From contig CM077672.1 in the NCBI GenBank assembly GCA_039707655.1, positions 356,606,031-356,670,030 on the forward strand: a stretch of DNA of 64,000 nt, written 5' to 3'. A program made the position numbers and the translations under genes. This DNA comes from Elymus sibiricus. Its lineage: Eukaryota; Streptophyta; Magnoliopsida; Poales; Poaceae. Under the pieces are notes generated by a model. It searched no databases. It was not told the origin of the DNA and saw nothing but the letters and a program-made list of their open reading frames with translations. Shown in pieces: positions 48,141 through 59,651 of the stretch (the first letter of the stretch is position 1; each line of letters starts with the position of its first letter).

Positions 48141-48818
48141 GTTTCTTTCTGAATAGTTTAGGAATCCCTCAGGCCTTGCGCTTCTCATTTAGCAAGCCTG
48201 TGAACTTGAATGCTTTGCCTTATTAATGTGATGTCTCTCTTCTCTGATTGGGCACCACGCTGCAAATATTGTGCTTGTTGGATGCAATTGCAGTTATAAA
48301 TTGGTACAAAACAGGAATCCTGAATCTCACTGCCACATGTAGTTTACTTCTAGTCCAAAGGTAACAAGGGCTTAGGGGACAGATAGATAGGGTCACATCT
48401 TAGATAGGGTTGATTCTTTAGGACAGGGTATCTCCTTCATCTGCGTTGGACATGGTCCATGTCTTAATGTGTATTTGTATTTGCTGGCTCTACTAGCCAG
48501 AAAAATTTACACATAGTTCCATTTTTCACGAGGTTGGACGATGGAAACGTATTAGTTGTTACTGTACATTCATTTGATATATACTTAGATTTGTCATGTT
48601 CAGTACATTCCTCCCTCCAAGTCATCAGTCTATTCTTGCTATTTCCAGGTCCATTATGGCATCTGTTATCTTCTGTAGCCCCCCAAGACAACTAGGAATT
48701 TCAATTGCATAAAAGAACATGTCCCACATAAACTTAGAAGTGAAAATTCCTATCCTTAGCTCATGCTTTAACACTCTGTTCTATGTAGGCAGATCCACAG
48801 GTGGAGCTAGTATCAGCA

Positions 48819-50741
48819 ATGTCAGTTCCTGGTAAGGATAGCAATATGCAGCAGCTAGTCCCAATGGCACCACCGGCAAGGGTTTCTGGTGGTGAACTAG
48901 TGGCAAAGGCTTCTGTTGGTGACAGTGGAAAGCAGCTGGTGCTGGTGGAGGGTGGAGGAAAGAGCTCGGGAGGGGTCAAGCTACGGGAGGATGTGGAGGA
49001 CATAGAGGTGAAGCTGAAGCGCATCATGGACAATGTCCCTGTCCGTGCCAGCAACACCTCTGGGTCCTCCGCTGGTTCTGGCTCTGGCGACTTCCACCAG
49101 GTACTCTTTCTCTCTCCCACTCTAACAACTGGATAATTCAGCTAAAATGAGTGTCAGATTGAACCAATTTTTTAAAATTTTCCTTATTATGCGGATGAGA
49201 CTCGCATATAACTCTACATAATGGCTATGATGAGATTTATTTGTCATTTAGCACTTGAGTAGATGGTTGCAATGTTTTGGTGAAGTTGCCATTTTATTGA
49301 ATTTTGTCTTATAGGAAATTTTGGGTCTATGGTTCATCTGAACATGAATTATTGATTCTAAATAATTCTTTGATGTCATAAGAAAAAAAAACAAGGCGCT
49401 TGTGTAAAAAAAAAATTTGCATGTACATAAGACCCTTTGAATCTCTAGAATGCAAGTTGGTGTGGTTAAGGTAACATCACCTGAATACGAAGAACAAAAA
49501 GAATATGTTTTGCTGCACCACTTAATCATGGGAGGTAATAAGGCTGACGAATGACCACAGTTTGATAAAAGGTGAAGGTCTATTAAGTTATGATGTGATA
49601 TAAGAGAAGGGATCAGAATATCAGATACAAGATCTTTGGATTTGTGGCTTAGCTGCGATCATAGGCATTATCACATGATAATCACAAGTTCCAGTGGGTT
49701 ATGAGTGCTGAAATAGGATGGATGCCATAATTTCTACCAGCCTACCAGGAGAAGATTTAGTGTTTTGCTACTCACAACTCTTCATTTGAGTTATTAAAAT
49801 GAAGTGCTGCTGTTGACTTTTGGGCACAATCCTAGTTTTACTTGTGTGTGGGTTCAGACTGATGCATAAAAATCACTGTCAGTGACTGGGTGGGACAAAG
49901 GTTGTAATTATAGCAGTGGAGATTGTCTTGCTGAATGCTGAGACTGTACACAAGTTCATTCAAATTCTGCTCTCTTTGAGACTAGTGATAATAATAAACT
50001 CAAGACATATTCTGTCCGTCATGTTTGCTCACCAGAATTCTTATCTCACATCCTTGTTTCAGGTAAATCATAGCAGCTGAAAATCATGGTATTTGTATTT
50101 GATTCCTCCTGTTCCAGCATGCACAGAGCTAGAGCAAACTTTTTCTTGATGTGTTGTCAACTACTCCCTCCGTCCCATAATATAAGAGTGTTTTTGACAC
50201 TAGTGTAGTGTCAAAAACGCTCTTATATTATGGGACGGAGGGATTATCTTATTACTGATTTTTTTATGTACAAATCTAGCTCCAGATTTGTCAAGTTTCA
50301 TGACATCAATAGTTTTGAGAAGTTGAATGGAAATACATTCATTGGAGTAGTTAATAATCTGATGGTTCATCTAATTTTTTTTTTTAAATCTGATGGTTTA
50401 ACTAACTGTAAGCACTCTTGTTTTGACAGTATCGGCAAATGAGGAGAAGGGAACAGGACCGAATAACAAGGATGGAGACTGATTACGAAAAGAGGAAGCA
50501 GGTGGCCGAGTTCAATCTGCGGAGGGAGGAAAGGCTAAAAGCATCCGAGGAGCGTACATCCAAGAAGCGCCTGAAACGCCAAAAGAAGAAGCAGCGTAAG
50601 AACGAAAAGCGGGCCAAACCAAGCGGTGGTGGCGAGGAACCCAGTGGCAAAGTAGTACCTAACCAGGTGGGGGAGCCCTCAGACGACGACGATGAGGGTT
50701 CGGATTACGAGGGCGACGACAAGTTTAAGCAATGCAAATGA
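48819..50741 (+). CDS. PRKRIP1: PRKRIP1-like spliceosomal protein (DUF1168), 197 aa, two coding exons
   Basis: Coding exons are 48819-49100 and 50430-50741, joined in phase 0 (FHQ|YRQMRRREQDR), with donor CAG|GTACTC and acceptor TTTTGACAG. The order is a Gly/Val-rich N terminus, DVEDIEVKLKRIMDNVPVR, the family signature NTSGSSAGSGSGDFHQYRQM (residues about 79-98), a charged helix (RREERLKASEERTSKKRLKR) and a basic, then acidic, tail. Human PRKRIP1 is 184 aa and sits in late (C*) spliceosomes, bridging across the catalytic RNP; a role in splicing, in the nucleus, is inferred from the family. The first ATG after the acceptor at 48789/48790 is chosen; an in-frame non-ATG extension (ADPQVELVSA) upstream suggests the start could lie in an earlier exon that I could not locate. 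Confidence 0.9.
50164..50244. mobile_element. Stowaway MITE in PRKRIP1 intron
   Basis: An 81-bp near-perfect palindrome with CTCCCTCCGTCCCATAATAT arms around a GTGTAGTG centre and TA duplications (50162-50163, 50245-50246). Located about 185 bases upstream of the exon 2 acceptor. Confidence 0.93.
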
Positions 50742-51398
50742 AGTTGCTGTTAAACTGCAGACTGCAATTAATTCCTGGATATTACTTTTCATCACTAGTA
50801 GGGATTCTGGATGATAAGGAAGACTGGGGGCATGAACTAACATCGGGCGCTTGTTCTTGTAGTAATAGAGACTCGGAAACATACACGCTAGATTGGAAAC
50901 GCTTGTCTGCTGTAGATGGGGATGGCGCATTGGCTTCTTGTTATGAAATATTTTGTACCTTTTCCTGATGACATGGCCATGCATGAAACATAGTGCTGGT
51001 TTTCTTGTTCTCTGTGCTTGCTTGAGGCTCCTTTTTCTCATCACCTAATGTTTCTTTTTTCGTAATTAGTCTGTGAAACATGATGTATGAACTCGATCGC
51101 CTAATGTTTCTTTTTCTCATCACCTTATGTTTCTTTTTGGATGCACAACTCGATCCTGCGAGCATCAGATTTACTGAACCAGCTGTGACTTTGGTGGGTT
51201 TCATTTATTTTGACATAGATTTTATGTAAGCAGAAGAAATACTAGCATTTCATGCCCGTGCTTTCGTCAACATGATGGTTATTATTTAACTTGCTTGGTG
51301 TTGTAATGGAAACCTCCCATGCATCTTGGTTATCTTTGAAGGTTATTAGCATATGAAGAGTATATGTCTCAGTTTTTACTTGGCCCAATTACCTCAAT
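50742..51398 (+). other. 3' UTR and flank of PRKRIP1
   Basis: AT-rich sequence following the stop. A short repeated block CTAATGTTTCTTTTT occurs near 51045 and 51100. No further gene is seen. Confidence 0.55.
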
Positions 51399-51415
51399 GA
51401 AACCACTGGGCAGAC

Positions 51416-52105
51416 AACTGACATGAGTATAATGCAAAGAACACCAAGAAAATTGGACAGGAGGCGTCTCCTCTCCAAAAAAAAGCTAGGGTTTTTGCCT
51501 CTCGCCGGCGCCGCCGCCGGTCGGCCTCGTCTCCGGTGGCCCTAGGGCCATGGGGACGTGGTGGATCCTGGTAAGGGCCGGCGAGAGGGCTCCGTTTTTA
51601 GTCGTTCCTTTGAGTTTTGTTAGGGTTTGTGTCCTGCTCAGGAAGGCGAGACGGCGGCGGCTCCCTGAAGATGGAATAAAGGTCTCCCCGCCTAGCCCCC
51701 GTTCCGGTGGTGCGTCTAGCATCGTTGGTGGGCGTGTGGAGGTGTGTCTCCGGCGGATCTATTTTTGATGGATTTGCTCGGATCTAGTCGTTGTTCGTCT
51801 ACGTTCGTGTGTTTTCGGGTTGGATCCTTTCGATCTACGTTATTCTTCATCGGCGGCGGTTGCTGTTCTGGTGCGCTGGTCCTATGGGGCCTTAGCACGA
51901 CGACTTCCCGGCTGTCTACTACAACAAGTTGTGCCCGACTCCGGCGATGGAGGGGCGATGATGGCGGCGCTCTTTCGGCTCGCTTCAGTGCTTGTAGTCG
52001 TCGCTAGGTGGTCTACGGATCTGGATGTAATTTTTATTATTTCTGGTGTTCGTTGTACTGCCATGATTGAAGATGAATAGATTGGAAGTTTTTCGAAAAA
52101 AAAAA
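51416..52105 (+). mobile_element. Non-LTR retroposon, about 690 bp, no ORF (related type)
   Basis: Flanked by a perfect 17-bp duplication GAAACCACTGGGCAGAC (51399-51415 and 52106-52122). It ends TTTTTCG plus an A-run. The middle has CTAGGGTTTTTGCCTCTCGC and the 3' part ACGACTTCCCGGCTGTC and ATGTAATTTTTATTAT, which resemble blocks in the elements at 46740 and 58986. No RT is present. Insertion by target-primed reverse transcription is clear; the source of the body is unknown. Confidence 0.82.
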
Positions 52106-52122
52106 GAAACCACTGGGCAGAC

Positions 52123-52898
52123 GACAGTGGCCGGCCGAACTGTGCACGACACAGGATTGAACGGTCCAATCCCCTTTTTCCCTGCACATGGACGGCTTGA
52201 TGTGTGCCATCGTGCGAAAATCGTCCAAAGCATATCGTGTGTGTAGCAGCGTTCTTACCTCAAAAGACACAACTTTTTCTTAAAAAGAGGCTTATTCACC
52301 GAATTAACCTCCCTGTTCCATTATCATCAACTAGCAAGAAGCCCGTGGGCGCTTATCTGACAACACAATCAATGGATGGAAGATTTCAACCACAGGAGCC
52401 AACTGCTGTCCTACCTTTGGAACGGGGTGAGAGTATCACCATCATGTGCATTCGTTTCATCCTAATTTGATCTATGGACAATACAATCCAATCTCTTCAG
52501 GGACTGGGTCACACTATTTGATGCAGGCAGCAACAAGTCGATCGCCCAAAAATAACAAGAGGCAAAAGATCTACATATTGCCAAAATCAGCCGACGAAAT
52601 AGTGCAACCGGAGCGGCAAGGATTCTTTCAGTTTGATTTGCAGGCAGGCAGCTGAAGATGGTAGGCAGACCAGGAAAGCACAGGATCTACTGCATTTGAT
52701 GACAAGCGACCATATCAATCAACAAGAACAACAGAATCCGCAGCACCTTGATCTTGATCTCAGCCAAACACGAATTAATACACGCAGAATCAACTCAGCA
52801 CGATGAAACAAGGAGGAAATATTAATTACCCTAGGCCTCTCGACCAAACCCATATATAGAGTGGGCATGGACAGTGGAGAGCTAGGAGTGGCGGATTT
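52123..52898. other. Intergenic, no supported gene
   Basis: A 69-codon ORF at 52446-52655 shows no recognisable motif. It lies between the retroposon and the first hairpin unit. Confidence 0.4.
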
Positions 52899-53881
52899 CC
52901 GAGCAGCACAACGACTCCAATGCCATGAGAAACAGAGGCAAAGAATAGCGTGCCATTTTGCTCACATAAAAATCCCACAACTTCAGTCTAGCCTAATCAG
53001 AAATTAACCAAGTGTCCAACAAACCCAATTTTTTGAAAAGAAAAACATGGTCAGGAGGAGCTCTAAGTAGAAGATAGCAATAAGAAGCAGCCACGACCTG
53101 AGCAGATCAACCGACAAAATTGAAAAAACCAGCAGATAAGTTCAGCCATGGCCGACAAAAACATATCTCAATCACGGGACAATAAGAAAACTGCAGAGCA
53201 AGGAGGCCAACTTACTAATTCAATCAAAGATAATATGTTCACCCAGCCTCGCTCACCAGCCCCAAGGTAATTAAGTAGCCAGCAACAGCACGAAGAACCA
53301 GGAGTGATGGATCTCCGAGCAGCACAACGACCCAGATGCCATGAGAAACTGGGGCATAAGGTAACCTGCCATTTTGCTCGGCTAAAACTCTTATCTACTT
53401 CTACACTAATCACAAATCAGGCAGTAATCAAACTGCAGGAAACAAACCAAAAACATAACTTCGATTGCAGGCTCGCGCAAGATCTTTTCCCCCTTAGGGG
53501 GCAAGCATGCAAATAGAAGTTCAATTTGCGTGTAACAAAAGAAAAATCCAAAGTAGAACAGAGAAAAAATTATAAGGAAAATAAGCTACCTACTTCATTT
53601 GAATTTGATAACAAGCAACATTATCTTAACATCAATCGACAAAATCAAGACAGCAGATTCCAAAAAGTAAGAATACAGCAGATGCAACCGTGCAAGCAGA
53701 ACTCACTGGGCAATTAAACAAGGAGAGAAAATAAATGTTATCCTTAGCCCCTCCCATCCAGCCATGGAAAAAGTGGCCAGCCAACAATGGAGAACCAGGA
53801 TGTCAATCTCCGAGCAGTACAACGACTCCGATGCCTAAACAGAGGGTCAGAGGCACAGGGTAACCTGCCAATTTGCTCGGC
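52899..53881. ncRNA. Candidate structured RNA cluster: three diverged hairpin units
   Basis: Units at 52899-52963, 53315-53381 and 53811-53881 share CCGAGCAG(C/T)ACAACGAC and a GTAACCTGCCATTTTGCTCG-type block, while surrounding sequence has diverged. Each can fold: an outer stem CCGAGCA/TGCTCGG (perfect in units 2 and 3, one end lost in unit 1) and an inner stem TGCC/GGCA that extends differently in each copy (ATGCC/GGCAT in unit 2, TGCCT/AGGCA in unit 3). The shape, a stem, internal bulge and terminal hairpin, recalls one half of an H/ACA snoRNA, but no H box or ACA box is convincing on either strand. Strand and function are unknown; it may instead be an old tandem duplication. Confidence 0.35.
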
Positions 53882-54108
53882 TAAACTCTCACTAGCAATC
53901 AAATAGAGAAGGAACTTTGGCTGCTAATTCAGTTAAAATCATTTCCCCAAGAGAAGGCCGACAAGCAAATTGGTGTTTCAAGTGCTCAATGAATTCAGCT
54001 AAAAATATAAACATTTTCCAAGACACTGCTGGGCAGTCACACAAACTGAGAGTACACCACAAACATACATATTTTCCAGGTCAAAGTGGGTCTGAAAGAA
54101 TTCAAATA

Positions 54109-54184
54109 CTCCCTCCGTCCCATATTAATTGTCGCTGAAATGGATACATCCGTTTGAGCGACAATTAATATGGGACGGAGGGAG
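54109..54184. mobile_element. Stowaway MITE, 76 bp
   Basis: Perfect-looking inverted arms (CTCCCTCCGTCCCATATTAA / TTAATATGGGACGGAGGGAG) with TA on both sides. It lies about 230 bases beyond the CWC15 stop, possibly within its 3' UTR. Confidence 0.95.
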
Positions 54185-54413
54185 TAGTAAATACTAAATA
54201 CTAACAGAAAGATCCTGAGGTCACAGCAAAAGATCAGTAAAACACAAGCAGTGGGTTCTTTTCTTTACTCTTAGGACAGGGTAAACATATCACCGTACAG
54301 GTAACATAGATGTTACAGTTATGTCATACAAATTGATCTTCAGAATTCAGAAACATCACAGGCTCCTCTTCCAGCATGCATACTGTCCAGACAACATAAA
54401 GCATACAGCAGCA

Positions 54414-56726
54414 TCATTTCATGTACCTATGCAGAAACTTGCGGTGGAAATCACTTCTGATGGTGTCGTTGATGAACCGTTTCGGTGTCTTAGTCTCTCC
54501 ACGAGCTTGGTTCTTGAATACGACATCATCATCCCACCTGCGACAAACACATATATGAACAGGATTAAGATCAGGATAAAGCATGGCAGCATTCTTTTGT
54601 TAAAAAAAGGGCACCAAGGCATCGCTGTCTTAACCTTCTCTTCACATTAAAGGAGCCAGAGTTATTCATATTGATCAGTGGGTTTCCTCGCATCAGCTCA
54701 GCCTCCTTCATCTTGGCCTCTTCTTCTGCTTGCTGACGCTCCTGCAGCAAACAGACGGGACTTCACATTAATTCTCTAAACCTAAAGAAGAAGGGCACCT
54801 CAAAATGATAATACAGAGAAGAAAACAACAAACCTTTCTAAGCCTGTCCTCAGCTCTTTCTTTTTTAATCCTTTCAAGCTCTGCCATGAGTGCCTCAGTG
54901 TCGTCGTCGTCGTCATCATCATCGCTGAATAAAAGTTTCAATTTGATGTGTAAGACATAGAATAAGTTGAGATAATCAGCTGAACTACAAATCTGGGCCC
55001 AGATAAACAGCTCTGGCAACAGCAAGTAGAGTTTGCTCAGCATTTTGAACAGGTGTGATTGATAAACTACTGAGCAAGAACTAACTAAACAGACCTTTCA
55101 TCATCACTTTTGAGCTCCACGTCAGAGTCGTCTGCATCAATTTCACGTGGAACTATCTTATCCTCATCCCGTTTTGAACCTGTGAATGTGGTTACCAGAA
55201 GAACAAAGTAAATCATTATGCTGCCTTGAACATAAACACTAAACAGACTTTGCTAAAGCTTTAAGGTTGTCACCGACCTTCTAAGAGCAGGCTCGAACTT
55301 TTTCGCCGGTCCCTCTCATCTGCAAGCAAAAAGAGGTTGAACTAATCAATCACAATTCACAGGTACAAGGAAACAACGAAAGACAAACATCACGGAAGAA
55401 AGGATATGTCAAAGCACTATTTGCACAAATTGACGAAGAAAGAGCAGATGGGCCCGGAGGTATTACCAACATAGGACTTATCCTTGGATGAGAAGTGCTT
55501 GCGTTCACGCTCCTCAAGTTCGTCCCTGAGATTCCTCTTCTGTACCTCCTCTTGAGTTTGCTGACCCTCTTTTCTGCACACGAGGGGGGGGGGGGGGGGG
55601 TGAGTATTGAGAGGAAGATACTCAGGAAAAAAAACTATCAGCTAATTTCATTCATGGTTGACAGGGGCACGAAATAAATTATTAATCGTGTGAAGGCTGA
55701 TGCAATAGTTCAGCCACATAGTGTTAGTTACTGATTATGACTAAGAAGGGGAGCCTTGGCGCAGCGGTAAAGCTGTTGCCTATGAGGTCATGGGTCAAGT
55801 CCTGGAAACAGCCTCTTGCAGAAATGCAAGAAAAGGCTCGGACCCTTCCCCAGACCCTGCGCAAGCGGGAGCTACGTGCACCGGGCTGCCCTTTTTACTG
55901 ATTATGGTTAACTAATAAACCTACCCCACAATGAGGAACATATGAAGCATGATAAGTCATTTGCCTACGGATTCAGTCTCTTGATGGAGCCGGAGCAGCA
56001 GCAGCAGACAAAATAGGTGTTTGTTCTATGTACGATGAACATTGCGAACAGCTACATTTTGTTCGAGTATCCCAGGTTACTGCGCCTAAACAGACTCGCT
56101 CACGTTACTACATATGTTGGTTGACAACTAACTAACTGTGTCGTTGAAGCAAACAGGTACTACCTGGGTTTATTGGGTTGGAATTGACCTAATCCAGGTG
56201 ACCCTTAACACCAACCAAACAGCAGGTGGTGCATCCATCCATTCACACGCGATTAGCAGCAGGGACAAATTGAGGCCCTAAACAACAGATGCAGAAGCAC
56301 TACATACATCGTTGGCGATACACCAGCCCCAGCCTGCGACGAGGTTGCTAGCTAAGTCGCCAGCAATTCTACCGTGCGGAGATCGACGAGATCTGGAGAC
56401 CGTGTCTCCAAGGCCGCCGAACCCTAGCACCCTTTCCCCGCCCCCAATTCCAACGACGGACGGCGTAGGAGCGGAACCAGACGAGACGGGCGATTCGAAC
56501 CACGAGAGGGAGGGCATGGGACTGGAGGCGGGATCAAAATCGGAGCGCGGGTGAGGGGCGGACGAGGACCGACGATTGAATTTGAATGAACCTACCTGGG
56601 CTTGAGGGAGGTGTGGGCGGCGAGGTCGCGGGAGGAGTACTTCCCGGAGGGCCCGAAGATGCGCGTGCCCCCCTGCTCGTTCCCGCCCTTGGCCGGCGCC
56701 CACGTCGGCCGCGCCGCCGTCGTCAT
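54414..56726 (-). CDS. CWC15: CWC15 spliceosome component, 228 aa, seven exons, intact
   Basis: Exons on the minus strand are 56726-56596, 55573-55467, 55319-55278, 55179-55095, 54924-54834, 54741-54635 and 54537-54414. All junctions are GT-AG and the phases add up to 687 bases. The start [20 protein letters not shown] is the strongly conserved N terminus of the Cwf15/Cwc15 family. Then come SLKPRKEGQ, a charged helix, [20 protein letters not shown], a run of eight Asp, [40 protein letters not shown] and the end RKFLHRYMK. The length matches plant homologues (about 230 aa). CWC15 belongs to the Prp19/CDC5L-related part of the activated spliceosome in the nucleus and is generally essential. 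No stops or frameshifts are seen. Intron 1 holds an Au SINE and a C17 tract next to its acceptor. Confidence 0.97.
55584..55600. repeat. G17 run in CWC15 intron 1
   Basis: On the gene's strand this is C17 ending 7 bases before the terminal CAG of intron 1, so it forms most of the polypyrimidine tract. Confidence 0.9.
55740..55894 (+). mobile_element. Au-type SINE in CWC15 intron 1
   Basis: The body includes GAGCCTTGGCGCAGCGGTAA (tRNA-like A box region) and GGTCATGGGTCAAGTCCTGG (B box region), then AACAGCCTCTTGCAGAAATG and the CCGGGCTGCCCTTTTT end typical of the Au SINE. Flanked by TTACTGATTATG at 55728-55739 and 55895-55906. An internal segment present in full-length Au copies is missing after AAGGCTC. 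It is inserted antisense to CWC15. Confidence 0.93.
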
Positions 56727-58214
56727 CCTTCAATCGGGATTCCTTTGCTTTGGTGGAGACGAGACGAGACGAGACGACGGGGGGGACCCTCCAGAAGCGC
56801 CTTTTTTTTTTTTTGAGCAACTTTTGTTTGTTTTGTTTTGTGCTGGGCTGGCCGTCCCAGCGGCTAGAACAAACTGGATCGCCGGTGGAGTTGGTGGGCC
56901 TCGTCCTTTTTGTAATTTTCTTATTTATAATAAGAGCAAATGGTGCCCATCATAAAAAAAAAGCAAATGGTGCCCCTCACAAAAAACTAAGAGTAATATC
57001 AGATAATTATCTCGGTAGTTGGTTAGGGTGTAGATGTTGTGTGTGGATCTTTGCAATTATGCATGCTAAAAATCTGGGAGAATTTAAAAATATTCTTTAG
57101 ATACAAAAATAGTAAAGCAATGTATCGGATTAAGCTAAGAAAAATAAAATGGATTACTAAAAAGTGATTAAAAATCGACATGATCTTTACTAATTATTTG
57201 CATTCTAGATCACAAATAAATAATAGGTAATAATGGACTCAATTGCATAAAATGGTTTCACCATCATATTGGATTCAATTTCAATACTCAAGTAACAACA
57301 ATCACATGTGTCCAAATATTCGGATTCAAATATAGATGAATCACAAACAAAAACTTACAAGTGCAGTCGCTGCTTACACAGTGGCGACGACGGATATGGC
57401 GACCCCTTCATATATGGGCATGGCACGGCGTAGTGGGAGTTTCAACTTATACTCTTTGTTTGTGTTTGGAAAGCCGTGGCTTCTCAACTCGTCATACTTG
57501 ACTGTGTTAGTGACGCTCGCGTCTTTTCAACTAGTACTAGTGGTTGGGGCCCGCCATTGCGGGCCGCTTGAGAGAAAGTTGTGCGTGCGTTTCTCCATCT
57601 TAAAGAAAAAAAACCTCACCTTCATCCTAATTTTTTTTTTAAAAAAAATCTTTTCTCGCATCAAGTGGGCATCACATTCATATCAAAGAGAAAAAAAAAA
57701 TCCTAAAAAACCATTTCTCAAAAATAAAAAGAAAAAACCCACTTCCATCTTCCAAAAAAAATCTTCAAAAAAATCAAAAACTTTCTCATTGTGGCCAACC
57801 AGCATGCAAAAACCCACTTCCATCTTCCAAAAAACAAAAATTAGAAAAAATAAAAAAAATCTTCCAACCCCCATCCCTCTCGAAGATCGCTTGCGCCCGT
57901 CACACCTGACCCTCCCCTCCCGGCGCAACACCATTAGCCGCACCCGGCCTGCGCTCCGTCGCCGCCGTCTCCACCTCGACTCCACACACGTCAGAACCGG
58001 AACCGCCGCCCCTCCCCGAGCTCCACTGTCAGTCGATGTGTATGCCCAGATTTGGGAGGAGGCGGCGGAGGCTGCGGAGTTGAGTCAAGCATCGCACTGT
58101 GGCCCAGAGCGGCGGCAGTGCATCGGAACGGCGCACGGGAGGAGAAGAGAGAAGAGGGGATCGGGAGAGAATTTTTTTTTAGTGAGGGGGTCGGGAAAGA
58201 TACAGATATCCCGC

Positions 58215-58247
<33 letters not shown>

Positions 58248-58985
58248 CGCGGGGTTTTCACAGCCTCGATCAACAAGAGAGCCAGAGAGCTCTCATTCTA
58301 GGGTTAGTAACTCTAGTGATTAGTGAAGCTAGATTAGATATTCGTGCGGTGGAGGCCCCAATGCATGTGATTAAGCCACTATCTCGCCAAATGTGTTGGG
58401 GAAACTACTTTACGCACGAGAGTCCTCGCACGACCCTTACACGACGACTCATCCAAAGATGTTAATCCACGCATCAAACATGATGAAAGGCTCAGCTGAC
58501 TCATCGTGCGTAAATCATCCAAATAGTGTCGTGTGTGTTGCGTTGCTCATGTATTGTTTCTTCAAAGCCCTGTCAAGTTATGCTCCAGTTGGCCGTTAGG
58601 TTAGCATGGAAGTATACATGTGAATAAGCCAACTTTTTTGCTAGAATTTTTTTTATGTTCAAAGTTTTATTAATTTTATCTTATAAGTTTTTTTTATTTT
58701 GTATCATTGCGTGTTTATCTGACTAAGATTTAGCTGAATGTGTTTTTATGATTTAGCATTGTTCATGACTTTTAAATACGACAATGTCCTCAGTCCTCAC
58801 AAATAGAGTCGGTACTCCATTTTTTGCTTGTCATCGTTTCTTAGGAGCTGGGAGGAGAGATTAGAGATGGCCCATATTGAGAAAGTACAGTTATTTAATT
58901 GCTCACTATCATGTGAACGGGCCCATTTTAGAACCTGATATGAAAACATTCGGTATTGGATTCATATATCCAGCCTAAGCATGTA
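56727..58985. other. CWC15 upstream region and repeat-like flank, no supported gene
   Basis: Immediately upstream of CWC15 the sequence is GC-rich for about 60 bases and then AT-rich. A 321-codon ORF at 57336-58301 is Lys/Pro-rich, driven by A-rich and CCG-rich simple sequence, and crosses the C31 run, so it is not credible. A run of 31 C lies at 58216-58246. Confidence 0.5.
58216..58246. repeat. C31 homopolymer
   Basis: Thirty-one consecutive C followed by GCGCGGGG. Length is doubtful in any assembly. Confidence 0.9.
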
Positions 58986-59639
58986 CGACGTCTTTCTTTC
59001 CCCTCTTGCAAGGCGACTAGGGCAAAGTGTTTCTTTTCTCAATCTCCGCCGACCGCCGGTGAGCCTATGTTTTTGTCTCCCCTATGCCTATCGCTCTAGC
59101 GGCCGATGGCGGGGAGGTAAATCCGGATGCCTCGGCTCCAACTAGTGGATAAATTAGGATCTAAGTCCTCGGAGGGGAGGCGCTCGATGAATGGCGTCTC
59201 TTCTTCTTTGAGACCATCTTTCAGTCTCCAATCCTCATCAAGTCCGTCCATTGGGACGGATTAGATGGAGTTCGACGCAGGTTCCTGCTAGCTCCTCGGG
59301 GCAGCGAGATTGGGTTTTCTCTTTGCACGTATGCAACGGCGAAATTTGGTGCCCGGGTTCTTCTGATTGATTCAAGGGTTCAACAAACGACGATTCCGAT
59401 TCTCGGGCGCTGGCTCTTAGGGCACATGCACGAAGACTTCCCGACTGTCATCGGGAAGGTCAGATCGGCTTCGGTATGGGAGCAGCGACAACGGCTCATT
59501 GGTGGCTTGTTCTGACGACCACACATGATCGTTTGGTGGTCCAGGGATCTCGATATAATTTTTATTATGTTTGACATGTTTTGTTCTTTTGATGGACTTT
59601 TGTAATAGACCCGAGTATTTTTGTTCTTCGGAAAAAAGA
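58986..59639 (+). mobile_element. Non-LTR retroposon, about 654 bp, no ORF (family member 2)
   Basis: Flanked by a perfect 11-bp duplication CTAAGCATGTA (58975-58985 and 59640-59650). Starts near TTTCTTTCCCCTCTTGCAAG, matches the minus-strand element at 46740-47389 through most of its length, and ends ATTTTTGTTCTTCGG plus an A-run. It has no RT, endonuclease or recognisable tRNA boxes. Confidence 0.85.
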
Positions 59640-59651
59640 CTAAGCATGTAT

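Noticed and set aside
57336..58301. 321-codon ORF
   Set aside because: Consists of A-rich and C-rich simple sequence, including a poly-C run; no domain.
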